Shown here piece after piece: positions 23,862-36,317 of a stretch of DNA of 64,000 bases. The position numbers and the translations under genes were made by a program. Source of the DNA: Siphonodentalium dalli (taxonomy: Eukaryota; Mollusca; Scaphopoda; Gadilida; Siphonodentaliidae); NCBI GenBank assembly GCA_032622095.1, contig CP136066.1, forward strand, positions 110,319,319 to 110,383,318, in the 5' to 3' direction. The notes beneath the pieces are model-generated. The model was not told the DNA's origin and ran no database searches. It worked only from the letters and a program-made list of their open reading frames with translations. Numbering within the stretch: position 1 is the first letter of the stretch; every line of letters begins with the position of its first letter.

Positions 23862-24355
23862 TGTGAATTCCGTTCCTTGTGTACATTGTATGCAGTCTCT
23901 TGCGTTCTCCTGGCTTGCATATTATCCGCTTTTCTGGATGTCGTTTTCCCAATGTGTAGTACATATTTATCACTTCCGCATAGCATTAAGTCACAATTAT
24001 ATCTTATTTGCATGTATATTTTACGCTACAAATATTTTCTTTGTAAATGGTTTTGACATTTGTGGACACGCTCTATATAGAAATGTTGTTTTATTTTCCT
24101 ACAGATATGCATATATAATGGCTGACAAATTGATAATAAACATGATATTGTATTTTAATATGAAGTCTTCATTTTATAAATCCTCACGTCGTACCCCAGG
24201 TCAGTATACTCCATATGGTTTAGAAAGGCTCATTGAAACATTTTCGAACCACTCTCTTGACGAAGTAAAGTTTCAGCTATTTCAGCCATATATGTTGGCG
24301 TCCGTTGTCCGTCCGTTATCCGTTAGTCCGCTCGTCGACAATTTAATTCAGCATA
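23862..24355. other. No recognised gene; part of a chance long frame
   Basis: A 299-codon plus-strand frame (23515-24414) crosses this stretch, but it starts upstream of a MITE and ends in a 155-bp-type repeat. It shows no family motif, so I do not call a gene. Confidence 0.5.
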
Positions 24356-24415
24356 CCCTACAGACAACGTCCCTCACCCAGTCGTCACCAAACTTCATAT
24401 GGATCTTCAGGTGAC
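24356..24415 (+). repeat. Isolated fragment of the 155-bp repeat
   Basis: 'cataccctacagacaacg' through 'cgtcaccaaacttcatatgg' and 'atcttcaggtgacc' matches the array at 9528-11545. Confidence 0.75.
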
Positions 24416-24984
24416 CTGACCATTCATGTTTGATATGACACTCAAACATTCCGCTCAGGAATAATTTAATGCGCTCATAAACACTATACTTACCCTTAGC
24501 CAATCCACCTATATATATTTTAGCAAGTGTTTTGTTTTATTATATCCTTGCGCATAAAGCGATTCAATTGTAAATAGCATGTAAATTATTCTTCTCTAAA
24601 TGGAGGCAACGCATCTGATTACACTGCACCCTCACCAACCCGCCATACCGTACCACTGTGAAGTCCGAGGCTGAACGCACCCACCCCAGATATGGAAGAT
24701 AATATACAGGTTTAACCACACGTATGTATAACGTGTAACTTGTTACCATTGCCAACGGAATTAAGTGACTCTGAGTGACGTGGCAATTCCACGAACACGG
24801 CCAGCCGTTTAGAAGTTTTGTGCACAGCGTGTAGCATACGGAACGTGTAGCAAATAGGCACTATCCAATCTTCTAATAACAGAATGAGTGACACACGCTA
24901 TGCAGACAGTATGACAATAAGATTTGGCTCAGAGGACAGAGCTTATTTTGATTGAAGCCAATTATGCGCCATGTTTGTCTTCGT

Positions 24985-25155
24985 GCACCGCCGACTATAT
25001 ATTGTTTACACGTTTTCCTATGCTTTTGGCCGATATACATATAAACGTGTAGGTTTGACGCCGTAAAAATCACCTAACTTTCCCCGCCATGTACATCTCT
25101 ATAACAACATCATAGTAACACACGTTACAAGTACACTTGCGTCTGGCTAAAACTT
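24985..25155 (+). repeat. Dispersed repeat, copy 1 (partner at 48845)
   Basis: The ordered blocks 'attgtttacacgtt', 'ggcgcc/gacgccgtaa', 'caatcac', 'cccgcca' and 'gtctggctaaa' are shared with 48845-49010 in the same orientation, diverged by perhaps 25%. The element type is unknown. Confidence 0.65.
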
Positions 25156-26459
25156 TCTAGTGTGTCTTACGTGGAGCGAGGTCCGTCCAATCCCAGGCGT
25201 AGTCTATACTTGTTTTAGCCAATTTCTGGGCCGAACCCGGAAGAAATGGACACTGAAGCGATGTTGGTGTCATTCGACACAGGGAAAACTGCTGATTATC
25301 ATATCCAAAATCCAAGAAAATCCAATCTGGGGATTTGTTTCGGTGTTTTAGAGCTCTTCAAAGTCAGACTACGAAAAATGTAATTTTTTGGATACAGGGT
25401 TTTGGCACCGATTGAATGGTTGCTCGGTTGGTAATAAATAAAAGACACAATAGCGAGCTCCCTGAACCCCCGTGCAGACAAGGAGCGAAAATAATACAGT
25501 CGCGGTCATGAAATGGCTGTCAAAATGGCCACAACTCCAAGCCATACCACTACAAAAGCAACATATTGGATAATCACATATGCGTGAGAATACGTATTGG
25601 CAATATACTTAGTCTGTTGCTAAATATCTTTAAATGTACACAGATCATTAAAACAGATATATTGATGGATGTTTCGGTCACTTCTTAGAATAAATCCAAC
25701 AGTCGGGCCAAAAGTTATATTTTGGGAATGCAACACACGGAGTAATGTAATGTTTCATTCGGCATGATGATTAATTATTGAATTTAACGCATACGTTTTG
25801 CGGTATGAATACTAGTTACATTTCCGGAATGTTCAACACTATATACAACATACACGAATATCACAATGCTTATTATCTTGTAAAGAAACAGACACCCCTT
25901 CGATGGATTAGCACCGCATCTAGCCAGGTCAAAGAGACGGTACATCGCACATTTTTATATAAGACTGGTTTCTTAGTAGACAGTTTTGTTCAAAATACGT
26001 AGTTGGCATTTTACAACTGGAATATGCTACCACACTATATCTAACAATTAACACACACATACTTGTGCTAAATATCAGTTGATCGGCGTTTAAAGTTGTT
26101 ATTTCTGCATTGACCATTCAATCAGTGTTATATTTATGGTGTGCAGCAGATATGTGTAACATTGTGTAAGATAAACAGTACAGATAACACTGCGTTGTTT
26201 CGTTTTTGGGCGCCCAAAAGTCCAGATTTAACAGTTGTATGAGACCCTGCTTTCCCTTGATCTCTCGTGAGATACATTAAGAGAGAATTTTCTGATACTC
26301 TGCAATCATTCATCTTCGCATAATTCTAGAGCGTGTTCTCTCATAAGACTAGCGATTAAATTTTGCAAAAAATGTAAATTTCATTCGATTTTGCTCATTT
26401 TGGAACACATTTTATAGACATGGTTTACGACTAAGAATTGTTTGTGTATAATTCATTGT
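25156..26459. other. Intergenic, no feature recognised
   Basis: No gene, tandem array or long inverted repeat was noticed. Confidence 0.4.
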
Positions 26460-26690
26460 TTCACTAATTTAGCATTTATTGGTGCACCTATCACAAAATA
26501 TCAGCATGTTGCGATACCAACTGCCATTTTGGACGCCATGTTTAATTATGAATTTGAACAGTTTACAAACATTGTTTGTATATATTTATCTATTGCCGAT
26601 TTGGTATTAATTTGTGCATCTACAGCAGAAATTCAGCATTTCCGAGACCAAAAGCCATTTTGGACACCATGTTGAATTGGGAATTTTCCA
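26460..26690 (+). repeat. Degenerate ~130-bp direct repeat
   Basis: 'ttggtgcacctatcacaaaa' with 'gccattttggacgccatgtt' is echoed by 'tttgtgcatctacagcagaa' with 'gccattttggacaccatgtt'. Two diverged copies are visible. Confidence 0.5.
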
Positions 26691-27479
26691 CAACGCGGAT
26701 TTTAGCGGATTTTGTATATGTTGTTCTGCAAACCGCACATTTGGAGTCCAAAACGGTTTCGTTACCGATTCATTCCGGGTCTAACCGCCTGACACCCATA
26801 TATACTAGCATCCAGACTCGACATAACAGTGCTGACAGAAGTGTTCTGATAATCTCTTAAATTACAGCCCCGCATAAGATGTGTCAAAATATTCTGACTT
26901 TGGATGTCATTAATTAATTCACTCATTGGTGGAATTTTCTTTTGAATTAGCATGTACACATAAAGTAGCGATGTCAAGGACGGTATAGTATATTTCGAAG
27001 ACGTCCTCGGGACCGGATCTTGGGGCAAAAGTTTTGTGTGGATCCGGGTTTCTTGTACCCACACACCGGATGTTTTTTTCTGTTGGATATCAGTCGCCCA
27101 GTGAAGATGACAGAACAATTAATAACGATCTAACTTATCGCATTAAAGGTAGATAAACATGACAGTTAGGCTGACGCTATATATATATTCAACATATGCA
27201 CATTAATTATTGAAGCTGAAATTCATGGCAAAAGTAGGTATATAGAGTGTGTAGCCTTATATTCGGAAGACTACTGCATGACTATTAACTGGGTTAGATA
27301 CATTTTTTTTATCAAATACGGCAACACAAAGATTCAAACCAATAGCAAACTGAACATGTCCATAGAATCAGTCCCTATTTTTCATTTTGTTCATTTTAAA
27401 TTACCCCTTACTCTTTCTCACCTGCGTGTAGGCTTATGCGAGTTTCCAAGGGAATCATTTTATATCTGTCCCACCTAGC

Positions 27480-27690
27480 GAGCGAATGACGGTCTGCTTT
27501 ATATGTCGTACGATATACCATTTTATACCCAATCAGTTGGATCTTCTGTCGAAAGGTATTTGAAGTATCGTCAGCGAAGAGGCGGATACTACATGTCATG
27601 TCTTTAACTATGTTGTTAATATAAAAACGAGGAATATTATAGGGCCTAGTACTGAGCTTTGTGCCACTCCCGCTGCAATAATTCATCTGA
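27480..27690 (-). pseudogene. Reverse transcriptase fragment of a LINE, frameshifted
   Basis: On the minus strand one frame reads GVAQSSVLGPIIFLVF, matching the GVPQGSVLGP block of non-LTR reverse transcriptases. After a frameshift the next frame reads INNIVKDMTCSIRLFADDTS, containing the catalytic FADD motif. The order and spacing fit RT palm motifs B' and C. No thumb or endonuclease segment is recognised on either side, so only about 200 bp remain. The element is not active here. Confidence 0.82.
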
Positions 27691-27699
27691 TCCATATCT

Positions 27700-29689
27700 A
27701 CAATTTTATACCATGGAATCTATATAAACCTTGCTGGGAAGAGGTATGCGATCTATAACAGTTTTAATTTCCCAGATGTCCGTCGTCTAGACGATTTGTT
27801 ATGATATATGAAATTCTTAGCGCGCTCGTTGTTCGGGATAATTTCCGTGAATATACGAATGTAAAGTAAACAGAGTGACGCTGAATTTGCCGTTATCATG
27901 TGATTCTGGATAAATATAGTTAAACGGGTTCATTCAACTGGTAAGAGAACATCCGACTTCGCCGAAAAGACACCCAGAAATCTGAACAAGTAAAACTGTA
28001 CGCTCGTGCGTTTTCGGAATATAGTTACCAGTTTAAAGAGAGACATATCGACTGTCCAGTAAAAATCTCCCAGTGGCACGGACACCTGTCCAGAAAACCT
28101 TCAATAAATTATTATCAATTTTATTTAGAATTACTTGTAATATTATAGTGGGAAAGTTTTATTGGCTATTTCTCTAATATAAATCTGAAAACGAGAAAGA
28201 GGGAGAACCCTTGTTAGCACCTTAATAAAGGCAAATTGCATTTCAGCTAAGAGATTTACCGCGTATTATACGATAAAAATAAACCACGTAATTATATGCC
28301 TTTATATGCAATTAATATACCCCATCTTTGTAGTTGTATCTGTATTTTATTCACAAAATTGATATTTGTAGACTTGATATCGGAATTAATAAAAATCATG
28401 TTGTTGTTGTTGTAATTGTGACCCGGAAGAGATAGAGTTCTGAAAGTTGAAACGAAAGACCTGCTGATCAACCCGCCTTCTGAACAACGGACCTTGTGAA
28501 ATAAAGTCTTTTAAAGTTCATTCGTATTCAAACTAAAGTTTAGGACAAGGTGAGCAGCGGTGGCTCACTATATACATTATGTGATTTTCTGATGAGCGAT
28601 CATTCTGAATGACGAATCTTCTGGGCATCTGACTCGTATTCACCAACTGGATATATTTTATAAACCGTGTTATCTACATCTTGATTGGATAATCTGATGT
28701 CTGTATATCCGATCGACAACCACATATATACGTGTGCCTTCCCGGTTTTAACTACCTACATGGACTGTATATAACACCACACATAACCCTATATATAAAC
28801 ACATGTACATAAACCCATGTATATAATCCCATATATATAAACCCGTGCAACTGGTGAATATATACGAACCAGGCGTGCAGTCACATTCATCACCAGTCGG
28901 TTGTATATTTATAAATCAAGTTTATTTTATGTGTGAGGCTCAATATCCATGATACATACGGTCGTCAAGGTCGTCGATACCGTTGTTAATATTCCGTACC
29001 AAATTTTCAGCACACATAAATGCTCAATTCTACTTCAAATGCCACTTTTTATATAAGTGATCGATATAGGAAGGATTAACGCCGCTTAACAATGACATAA
29101 GCGAATTGTATTACATCTGGCAGTGGAGACGATATAATAATGAAAATACTGATATTTATTCCCGATTCGAACCGAAATTTCGTAAGGATGCGGCTTTGCC
29201 AACGTTGCGAGAATTTTATCGTAAAACACAGTATTATTTTCGTAGATAACACTTTGACTGAATATCTGGTCAAACTGATGACATAATATAATTACTTTGA
29301 ATTACGCTCCATTTTGTTTTGAAATTTGGCAGTGAATAAAACAAATTTACAGCAAGAACGGACGTACAATTACCGAGAACAGAATTTCGACCGAACCGAT
29401 TACAGGCAGAGATTATCGATGGGAATTTGACATTGTGAGCCGTTGTATTCGATATATATGGCGTAGATTGCATTCGTGCGTTGAGCCATCACGAAATAAG
29501 CCACACGGTTTATAAAATAAATACCATGCAGCGTGTGTGACTACATATATTCTGAAAAATAAAACGACCTTCTGGGTAATAACCCCTTCCCTTGCGAAAA
29601 GTTTACTAACCTGATTCGATTGACAAGACGACGGATTCGAAGTTCACAACATTTTAATGCCTCAAATTGCACATATATAGCCTATAGAG
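27700..29689. other. Intergenic, no gene recognised
   Basis: Short ORFs only. A run of 'tatataaac(a/c)c' motifs lies near 28780-28850. Nothing else was recognised. Confidence 0.4.
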
Positions 29690-29890
29690 AACAGATGACA
29701 CAATTCAATTTAATTGACTGGCATGATCCTGGGGCCAATATTATACAACTTCTATCGGCAGAAATGTAATTTGGAAGACTGTAAAAATTAAATTGTGGTG
29801 GTACCTTCTTGTAAATTACAAGTGTAGAAGTTATATGGTATTGGTCCCAGGTTACAGCTCCAAATTTAATGTGGTGAAAATCAAAATACA
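29690..29890. repeat. Inverted repeat element, ~200 bp
   Basis: 'cctggggccaatattatac' with 'aacttct' (29728-29753) pairs with 'agaagttatatggtattgg' and 'tcccagg' (29826-29851). The outer ends are unclear. Confidence 0.5.
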
Positions 29891-29891
29891 T

Positions 29892-30131
29892 TTAACCCTT
29901 TATACTAGATACTCATTGTCGAGTACATCACCTTAGGATATGTTCAGATAATAAGTTAAACAAACGACCAAATTATTTTTTAAACAATTCCCACTTATGA
30001 ATATAACTCATTCTGCACCTGTGTATGTTATCTGTCGTCTATTTATATTACCTGGACAGCCCTGTACATGAATAATAGACCATTAATATTTATACTTGTA
30101 TAACTGGCTTGTAGAATCGATTTAGTAAAGC
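29892..30131. mobile_element. TTAACCC-type MITE, TATACTA subfamily, degraded
   Basis: It starts TTAACCCTTTATACTAGATA and shares 'gatactc', 'ataataagtt' and 'gtataact' in order with 33630-33885. Its right end has lost the terminal repeat. Confidence 0.6.
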
Positions 30132-30750
30132 TGGGAGAATCTTTTTAGTAAAGAAACTCTTAAAACAGGCCAGGTTAATTCAGAGTTAATATTATACATG
30201 TTGGAGACCTATTCAAACACGTTAATTGTGGAGATCTTTAACCGATGCCGTTCAAAGGGATTTATAGTCCGGTTATTTTCTAGTGGCATACAATTTACAA
30301 AATTATATAATCACGTGACGTTCACTAATGTGTGACCCGTTGTCAATCCAATTGAGAGTAAAATTCCAAAGTAAAAGTCAACTATTTCTTCCTTCTCAGC
30401 GACTCGAATTGACTTTTTCGCCTTTTTATATCTATAACCTCTATAGTTATATAAACTTGAAGCATGCTTGGTTCAACGATGGAAGCAGAATTCAGCAAAG
30501 GTGAATTAACTGTGAAAGTCACTCTACACTCTTTAAAACTTGGCAAATTTTATGCCGCTGTTAAAATTTGGTAAATTTTATGCCGCTGGAAATAATTGGA
30601 CCATATGCCTTTATCATAGCAAGGACGTGGAACTTCCAACTGCACCACCCGGGCCACCCTTGAACCAGACCACACTCCCACATTTAATTGCACCTTTGCA
30701 AGTTAGTAACATTTAGACCCGATTCTGACTATTGATACCACATTTTGGGC
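30132..30750. other. Intergenic, no gene recognised
   Basis: A short direct duplication around 'aaattttatgccgctg' lies at about 30537-30595. Nothing else is recognised. Confidence 0.4.
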
Positions 30751-31452
30751 TTACCTTACTCGTATTTAAATTCGCGCAGTACTCTTTTTTCGCACACCGA
30801 TGGGTGGCGAATTTAAAACTGAGTGAAAAATAGTACGGCCCCTGAGTTTGTACTAAACCGCTGGGGAAATCAGAGGGCAATATATATTTTTGAGTTACAA
30901 ACATTGCGGAAGGTTTGACTGAATATAGACATGTTATCATATTTACATGCGGGTATACATGAGGCATTATCTACACCATTATTCATATCCAAACCATGGG
31001 ACACTCATCGATGTTGCAATACCTGTAAGATATACACACATTCCCGTAAGTATAGGGGAACACAATCATATCTCCATATCCACAACCTGAAGTGACAACG
31101 CGGGCATGCAGTCTGACTTAAATAATGATTTCCTCTGTACAGTCAGCCGCTTTTACGCGGTTGTTTTACTTCTTCGAGTTAATTTCAATGATGTCCATAA
31201 CAATTTGAATATCAGAATGATTTTTTGAGCATATAACCACTAGTTTCTCAACAAAATCTTGATAGAGTTACAATTTGCTTGATCTTAATTTTCGTCGTGG
31301 TAGTCTTTAATATGTACCATCGGGAACGATTAAGAACTGAAATTCACCAGATAAACGTTTTTGATACCAACCACGGTGCGCGAATTCAAAGTGCGCGAAT
31401 TCAAAACTGAGCGAAAAATAGTACTGCGCGAATTTAAATACGAGTAAGGTAA
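30751..31452. mobile_element. 702-bp element with TTACCTTACTCG inverted repeats
   Basis: Both ends carry the same 32-bp sequence in inverted orientation, starting TTACCTTACTCGTATTTAAA and continuing ttcgcgcagtac. Similarity then continues imperfectly through 'tttttcgc'. It has further internal 'gcgcgaattcaaa' repeats and no coding region. Target duplication is not resolved. It is a non-autonomous DNA element of unassigned superfamily. Confidence 0.8.
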
Positions 31453-31634
31453 TTAACATGTTTCGGGCCAGAAAATTGCTTGCGCTCGACGGTCTAGTTT
31501 CGTCGCGACATTTTGAGCGGATTTGTGCGAAGGGTTCCGAAAGTAGACATTTGGAGAAAAGGCGGTGGCGATTTTTTGTGCACAGGTTAGAGTAAGCGGG
31601 GTGTACGGGTCAGTGTAAAGGTTTCATGATTTGT

Positions 31635-32136
31635 TTAAAGATACGGTTGGCCTTGGCGGTGGGTATCCTGTGAAAATATTTCCACCCATCAAAAACCGCC
31701 ACAAACAGAAAGAACATCAAAATGTAGACAGACTTTGTCCGTATACAAATAAGAAATATCGCATAAACAGTATGTTATGGTCATATGTTTCACCATTGTT
31801 ATGTAAACAAAAGCACAAAAAGTTACTTTTCTGGTGTTTGTTTATATTATGATGGTAAACATAAAGAGCGTTCTGTGTTGGTGAATTCCTGATAAGGAAC
31901 TAATAAAGAGCGTTTATGCCATTTGTGTGTGATTAGCCAGTCGCATTGTGCTGTCTTCCGTAACACAATCAGACTCTTGCTTATGTAAAATATAGTAGGT
32001 CTTTATGATAACATGCTGTTTAGGCGATGGTCATGGTATATATGAACGAAACTGTATGCGTTTTAATGTGTTTCTGTTTACGGTGATTGGAACAAATATG
32101 AATATTTTCGACAACTAAGGCCTCACGTGCCTTTAA
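31635..32136 (+). mobile_element. TTAA-flanked MITE family A, copy 3
   Basis: It runs from TTAA 31635-31638 to TTAA 32133-32136. It is almost identical to 15157-15658, with differences such as gatatgg/gataagg and cttagg/cttatg. This suggests recent mobility or gene conversion. Confidence 0.92.
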
Positions 32137-32637
32137 GGGTTAGTACCGTTAGATTAAAACGTGTACACGGTAATTTTACAGTTTTTCATCAATACAAAAA
32201 ATGAGGTTGGGGCAATAGCAATTTTTACTTCCCATCTGACAGTTAGAGATGGCTTATATCTCGTGCTAAGACTCCATCTACAAAATCACACATTTCCATG
32301 ACATTTTGTTTGAGACAAGTGCGTTTGCAGAACTATTCCCCAAAAAACACAAGAAAAGTAACTGATGCTTGTTTAACTTGAAAGAGGTGAGTTCATTAAA
32401 AATAAAAATGTTAAAATGTTCTGAAAACACTTCCTGTCATCTTTCCTGAAAAAAGATATTTACAAGTGACCGAAGCTAGTTCTAACTGGTATCACGGACT
32501 CGAAATGTTTATTTTATACATATACCTCTGAACCAATACAGAAAATGCAACTAAGAGATATGTCTTCAAGTTTGCTATATATACGAAAAACTTGTTTTGC
32601 TGTTATCTTTGTCATGTATACATGCGATATAAATGGG
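32137..32637. other. Intergenic, no feature recognised
   Basis: Nothing recognised. Confidence 0.4.
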
Positions 32638-33045
32638 TAGTCAGCCGAGGCATATTATGGGATGTCAGCCGATATATATATATGGGTTGTCAGCCGAGGC
32701 ATATTATGGGATGTCAGCCGATATATATGTGTTGTCAGCCGATACATATTATGGGGTGTCAGCCGATATATATGGGTTGTCGGCCGAGGCATAGTATGGG
32801 TTGTCAGCCGAGACATATTATGGGATGTCAGCCGATATATATGGGTTGTCGGCCGAGGTATATTATGGGTTGTCAGCCGAGACATATTATGGGATGTCAG
32901 CCGATATTAATGGGTTGTCGGCCGAGGAATATTATGGGATGTCAGCCGATATATATGTGTAGTTAGCCGATATATGGATAGTCAGCCGAGACATATGGGA
33001 TGTCAGCCGATATATATGGGTAGTCAGCCGAGATATATTATGTCC
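32638..33045 (+). repeat. Minisatellite built on 'gtcagccga', ~18 units
   Basis: Units of 21-27 bp alternate 'tgtcagccgaggcatattat' with 'gtcagccgatatatatgggt'. The 'cagccga' core (or cggccga) occurs about 18 times. It yields repetitive open frames in several frames on both strands, which are artefacts. Confidence 0.93.
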
Positions 33046-33629
33046 AACTTATAATTTCCAACTGCACCCTCCCCCTGAAAAAAGATCAAATCCCAAGTCA
33101 AGCAGATAATTCCATGTACACGTACCCCTTTACTTTTAACTTGTCAACTGTGAAAATTCCATAACAGTCCTTTAAGGTTTAATCAAGTGGACACGAGCGA
33201 GAAAGTGTCAAAACAATAGGATTATGACAGAGATTTGAGTCGTATCTTATCGTATCACTGTATTAAGAGTAAAACACAATTTAATCCGGATAGGCTAAAC
33301 GGACACCTGGATAGCTAACCGAATGACGTGCAGCGCATAATGAAGAGGACATAAGCCAGTATCCATGTCAGCCGCATACCGTATGCAACTCAGTGCACCT
33401 TTTTTCGTATCAAATAAATTGTACGGTAATTGTAAATTATCTGCAATAGTTGGTTGGGATCTCAATGCAAATCCTCGTGGAAGATGCAGTTGTTATTTTA
33501 ATTGCTTCTAAAGAATACCACCGTTTGTGCAGGTTCAGCAAAATCAATAAATTAGAAAGTTGAGCTTCGTATATACTATATTTGCAAGACAACACAGTAC
33601 AACAAGCGAATCTTATAACGAAACAGATA
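33046..33629. other. Intergenic, no feature recognised
   Basis: Nothing recognised. Confidence 0.4.
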
Positions 33630-33885
33630 TTAACCCTTTCTATACTATGTACTCCTTGATGATTAGTTGCCTTAGTTAGTTAATCCGATAATAAGTTCAA
33701 CTATCGACCATAGGTCCTTTGTTGAATTTATTATCTGAACATTTCACACCAATAGATAGCAATTCTTCTGCACTTTTATTGTCTTTTCATACGTCTGTCG
33801 ACTCCACAACACACACCCAAATGAATAGTAGACAATTCCAATGTATAACTGAGTGTGAAAATCCATTTAGTATAGAAAGGGTTAA
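33630..33885. mobile_element. TTAACCC-type MITE, TATACTA subfamily, intact ends
   Basis: It is 256 bp. The left end is TTAACCCTTTCTATACTA and the right end its exact reverse complement TAGTATAGAAAGGGTTAA, with TTAA at both borders. It is non-coding; the 95-codon frame through it is a by-product. A degraded relative lies at 29892. Confidence 0.9.
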
Positions 33886-34106
33886 TTACACAAGGAAACA
33901 GGAGTCAAAACGTCAAGAAACAATTTACAATATCACAACCACATTTGAGATACTTCTGAAGTCATCTCTATTTTATGCATCCCGCTTTACATTATTAAAG
34001 ACTTAAAGACGCCTATCAGATTTGACACCATTCTACGGCAGCATGGAACCGCCACACAACTTTATTTACTATCTTGATTAATCAACTTACTATCTTGATT
34101 AATAAC

Positions 34107-34491
34107 TGTGAAGACATATTATGGACTTGTTCGGGTGCGTTAAACTGATAAGTCAGTATTCAGGCAGTGTGCCAACTGGAAGAATGTAGCATACTACTAC
34201 ATCGCCGAAAATCTCATGAAAATCGACCGTACCACTCCATAGAAAACATCATCTGAACTACGCTCAATTGTAAAATTTACTTCTGGATTCGGGACGCAAC
34301 TATCGGCGATAAAGTAACGAAAACGATATCGCCATCGAGAGTCACTGAATTTAATTAATATATAATAATGGCGGTGTGTGTTGTCAGTTTGGATTTAAAA
34401 TTTGTAAAATTAACTACTTTGAGCAAGATTATCCTCCATTTCTCTTTGCTCCCCCTAACGGAGTGTTTCACATCAGTTTAATTAATCAACT
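34107..34491. mobile_element. GACATATTATG-family MITE, copy 3
   Basis: It is colinear with 8036-8375 and 18002-18376. It appears to be inserted within the 22-bp 'cttgattaatcaa' array: copies of that unit lie directly left (34065-34105) and right (from 34492). Confidence 0.7.
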
Positions 34492-34668
34492 TATATCCTG
34501 GTTAATTAACTTAGCTATCTTGATCAATCAACTTAGCTATCTTGATTAATCAACTTAGCTATCTTGATTAATCAACGTAATATCTTGATTAATTAACTTA
34601 GCTATCTTGATTAATCAACTTACTTATCTTGATTGGTAAACTTAGTTTTCTTGATTAATCAACTTAGT
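34492..34668 (+). repeat. 22-bp minisatellite, ~8 units
   Basis: The unit is cttagctatcttgattaatc plus aa. Two more units at 34065-34105 lie on the other side of the MITE, so the array was probably split by it. Confidence 0.9.
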
Positions 34669-35070
34669 GATCCATCAAATCAAAGACAAACAGAAACTTG
34701 TGAGCCTATGCTTTGTTGTCAGATTTGATACCATGCAGGCACTATCTGTGACGATTTCTAAAACATAAATTGATGATCATAATTATGATATCATTCATTG
34801 GGTGGGGGGGGGGGGGGTAATGGCCAGATATAGACTTTCAAAAGAGACCACGCACCGCGTCCATGATTTATCTGCCCATTAACGACTAATCCATAAATAT
34901 CGTTTCTAAGATATGAATGTGTGATTATTCTAGTCTGATTATTTTGTGTGAGTCCCGTGTGCTATGAATGCTATTATTTTCTATTATCATTCATTTTTTC
35001 ATTCGTGCGGTAAGCGGAACATCATTTGACTAATTCTGTGTCAAGTTTGGCATGGTTCGATTTGACACCA
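34669..35070. other. Intergenic, poly(G) only
   Basis: It contains a 14-base poly(G) tract (34804-34817). Nothing else is recognised. Confidence 0.4.
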
Positions 35071-35535
35071 TTAAAGGTACTGAATCCGATAAAACTCCTC
35101 TCAATTACTATTTCAATGGCTTCGGGGGTCAAAAATATTTGATTCGAGTCGAGGAGTCACCCATCAAAGCTCAGATTTGTTAGATATCGATTTTAGAAAT
35201 CTATTATTTTTCAAGAACTCAGTCAAAATTGCGATATTATTACCACTTGATTTTAGAGTTATCCATCCTTGTCTGTTTCAACAGTGTGTTGGTGTACACA
35301 TCTCGCGCAGGTTTCGTAACTGACGGCAATTATTAGTACTCATCTCGAGAAACTAACAAATTTCAAAAATCAATATCTAATAACTCTGAGCTTTGTTTGA
35401 TGGGTTCCTCGACTCGAATCAAATATGTTTTACTCCCAAAGCCAAAGAAATAGTAATATAGGACCCTCTGATCGGATTGTTGTTGTTTGGAATCTGTTGA
35501 GATGGGGACCCTCTGTTCGGATTGAGTACCTTTAA
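35071..35535 (+). mobile_element. TTAA-flanked foldback MITE family B, copy 1
   Basis: Its borders are TTAA at 35071 and 35532. The ends are AGGTACTGAATCCGATAAAA and, reversed, AGGTACTCAATCCGAACAGA. Most of each half folds back: 'tttgattcgagtcgagga' and 'tcctcgactcgaatcaaat', and 'tcaaagctcagatttgttag' with 'taactctgagctttg'. It is non-coding. Confidence 0.9.
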
Positions 35536-36317
35536 ACTATCATTATACATTTTCTATACCAGAAACTAATTAGATCGTACCCGTGAGTCCACTAATAAGA
35601 AGATGTTTTGTTGGCCAGATATCGACTTTCAAAATCGGGATCTTCAACAAGTTTTGGAATTGTGTCAGGCGAGTAACACTTCCAATGATCGTCTCTTATA
35701 TAAAGAGCGTCCATGGTTCCATCGCCAAAAAGACGACGAAGAGCGTTATTATTTGTGAGCATGTGTGCTCGTTTTCGACCTATTATGCTTATTGATGGTT
35801 TTGTGAATTTTTCGCGATGATTGTGTCGTACGAATGATGGCGATTGCAAGTATTTTTTCTTTTGCATGGCATAAGCGGAAAACTGGCATAGGGAAATCCG
35901 ACTTAATGTGTGTCAAATCGGACCGTGCATCTTTAAACGACACCGGGTAGCGTATGCTCAATCTTATAGTTCGAGGCTAATTATTGCTATCTACAGTATT
36001 GGCCTAAATAATCGACTCCTTAACCACAGCAGATTGTTGAATAGACCGCAATACTGGTTCCTGGTCCAAACACAGCGATAATATGAAAACATATATAGTA
36101 ACCGGTCCCCGCAATGTGAGCAATAGTTAGTCACCTATTAATAGATATACAGCTATTCATAGCTATGCAGCTATTAATAGATAGGCAACTATTAATAATT
36201 TCATAAACAAATTGTATGACATTTTGTTCCAGCTGTGTTTTTCGACGTTTCTGGTCAGCAGTGCGATGTAGTTAATTTTGTTCTTCTTTTTTAAGCACAA
36301 CGACAACAGTACTATAG
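35536..36317. other. Spacer between two family B copies
   Basis: No gene is recognised. A short AT-rich tandem ('agctattaatagata'-like, ~4 units) lies at 36127-36200. The 91-codon minus-strand frame at 35592-35867 matches no family I know. Confidence 0.4.

Noticed and set aside
32592-32966. 124-codon frame and its antisense partners
   Set aside because: It is a translation of the 'gtcagccga' minisatellite, open in several frames and on both strands.
32638-33045. Possible CRISPR-like array
   Set aside because: There are no unique spacers of constant length; adjacent units are variants of each other. The same holds for 34492-34668 and 63367-63480. The host is eukaryotic.
35592-35867. 91-codon minus-strand frame
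   Set aside because: There is no recognised family. Part of it ('acgctcttcgtcg', 'gacgctctttata') resembles the interior of MITE family A.
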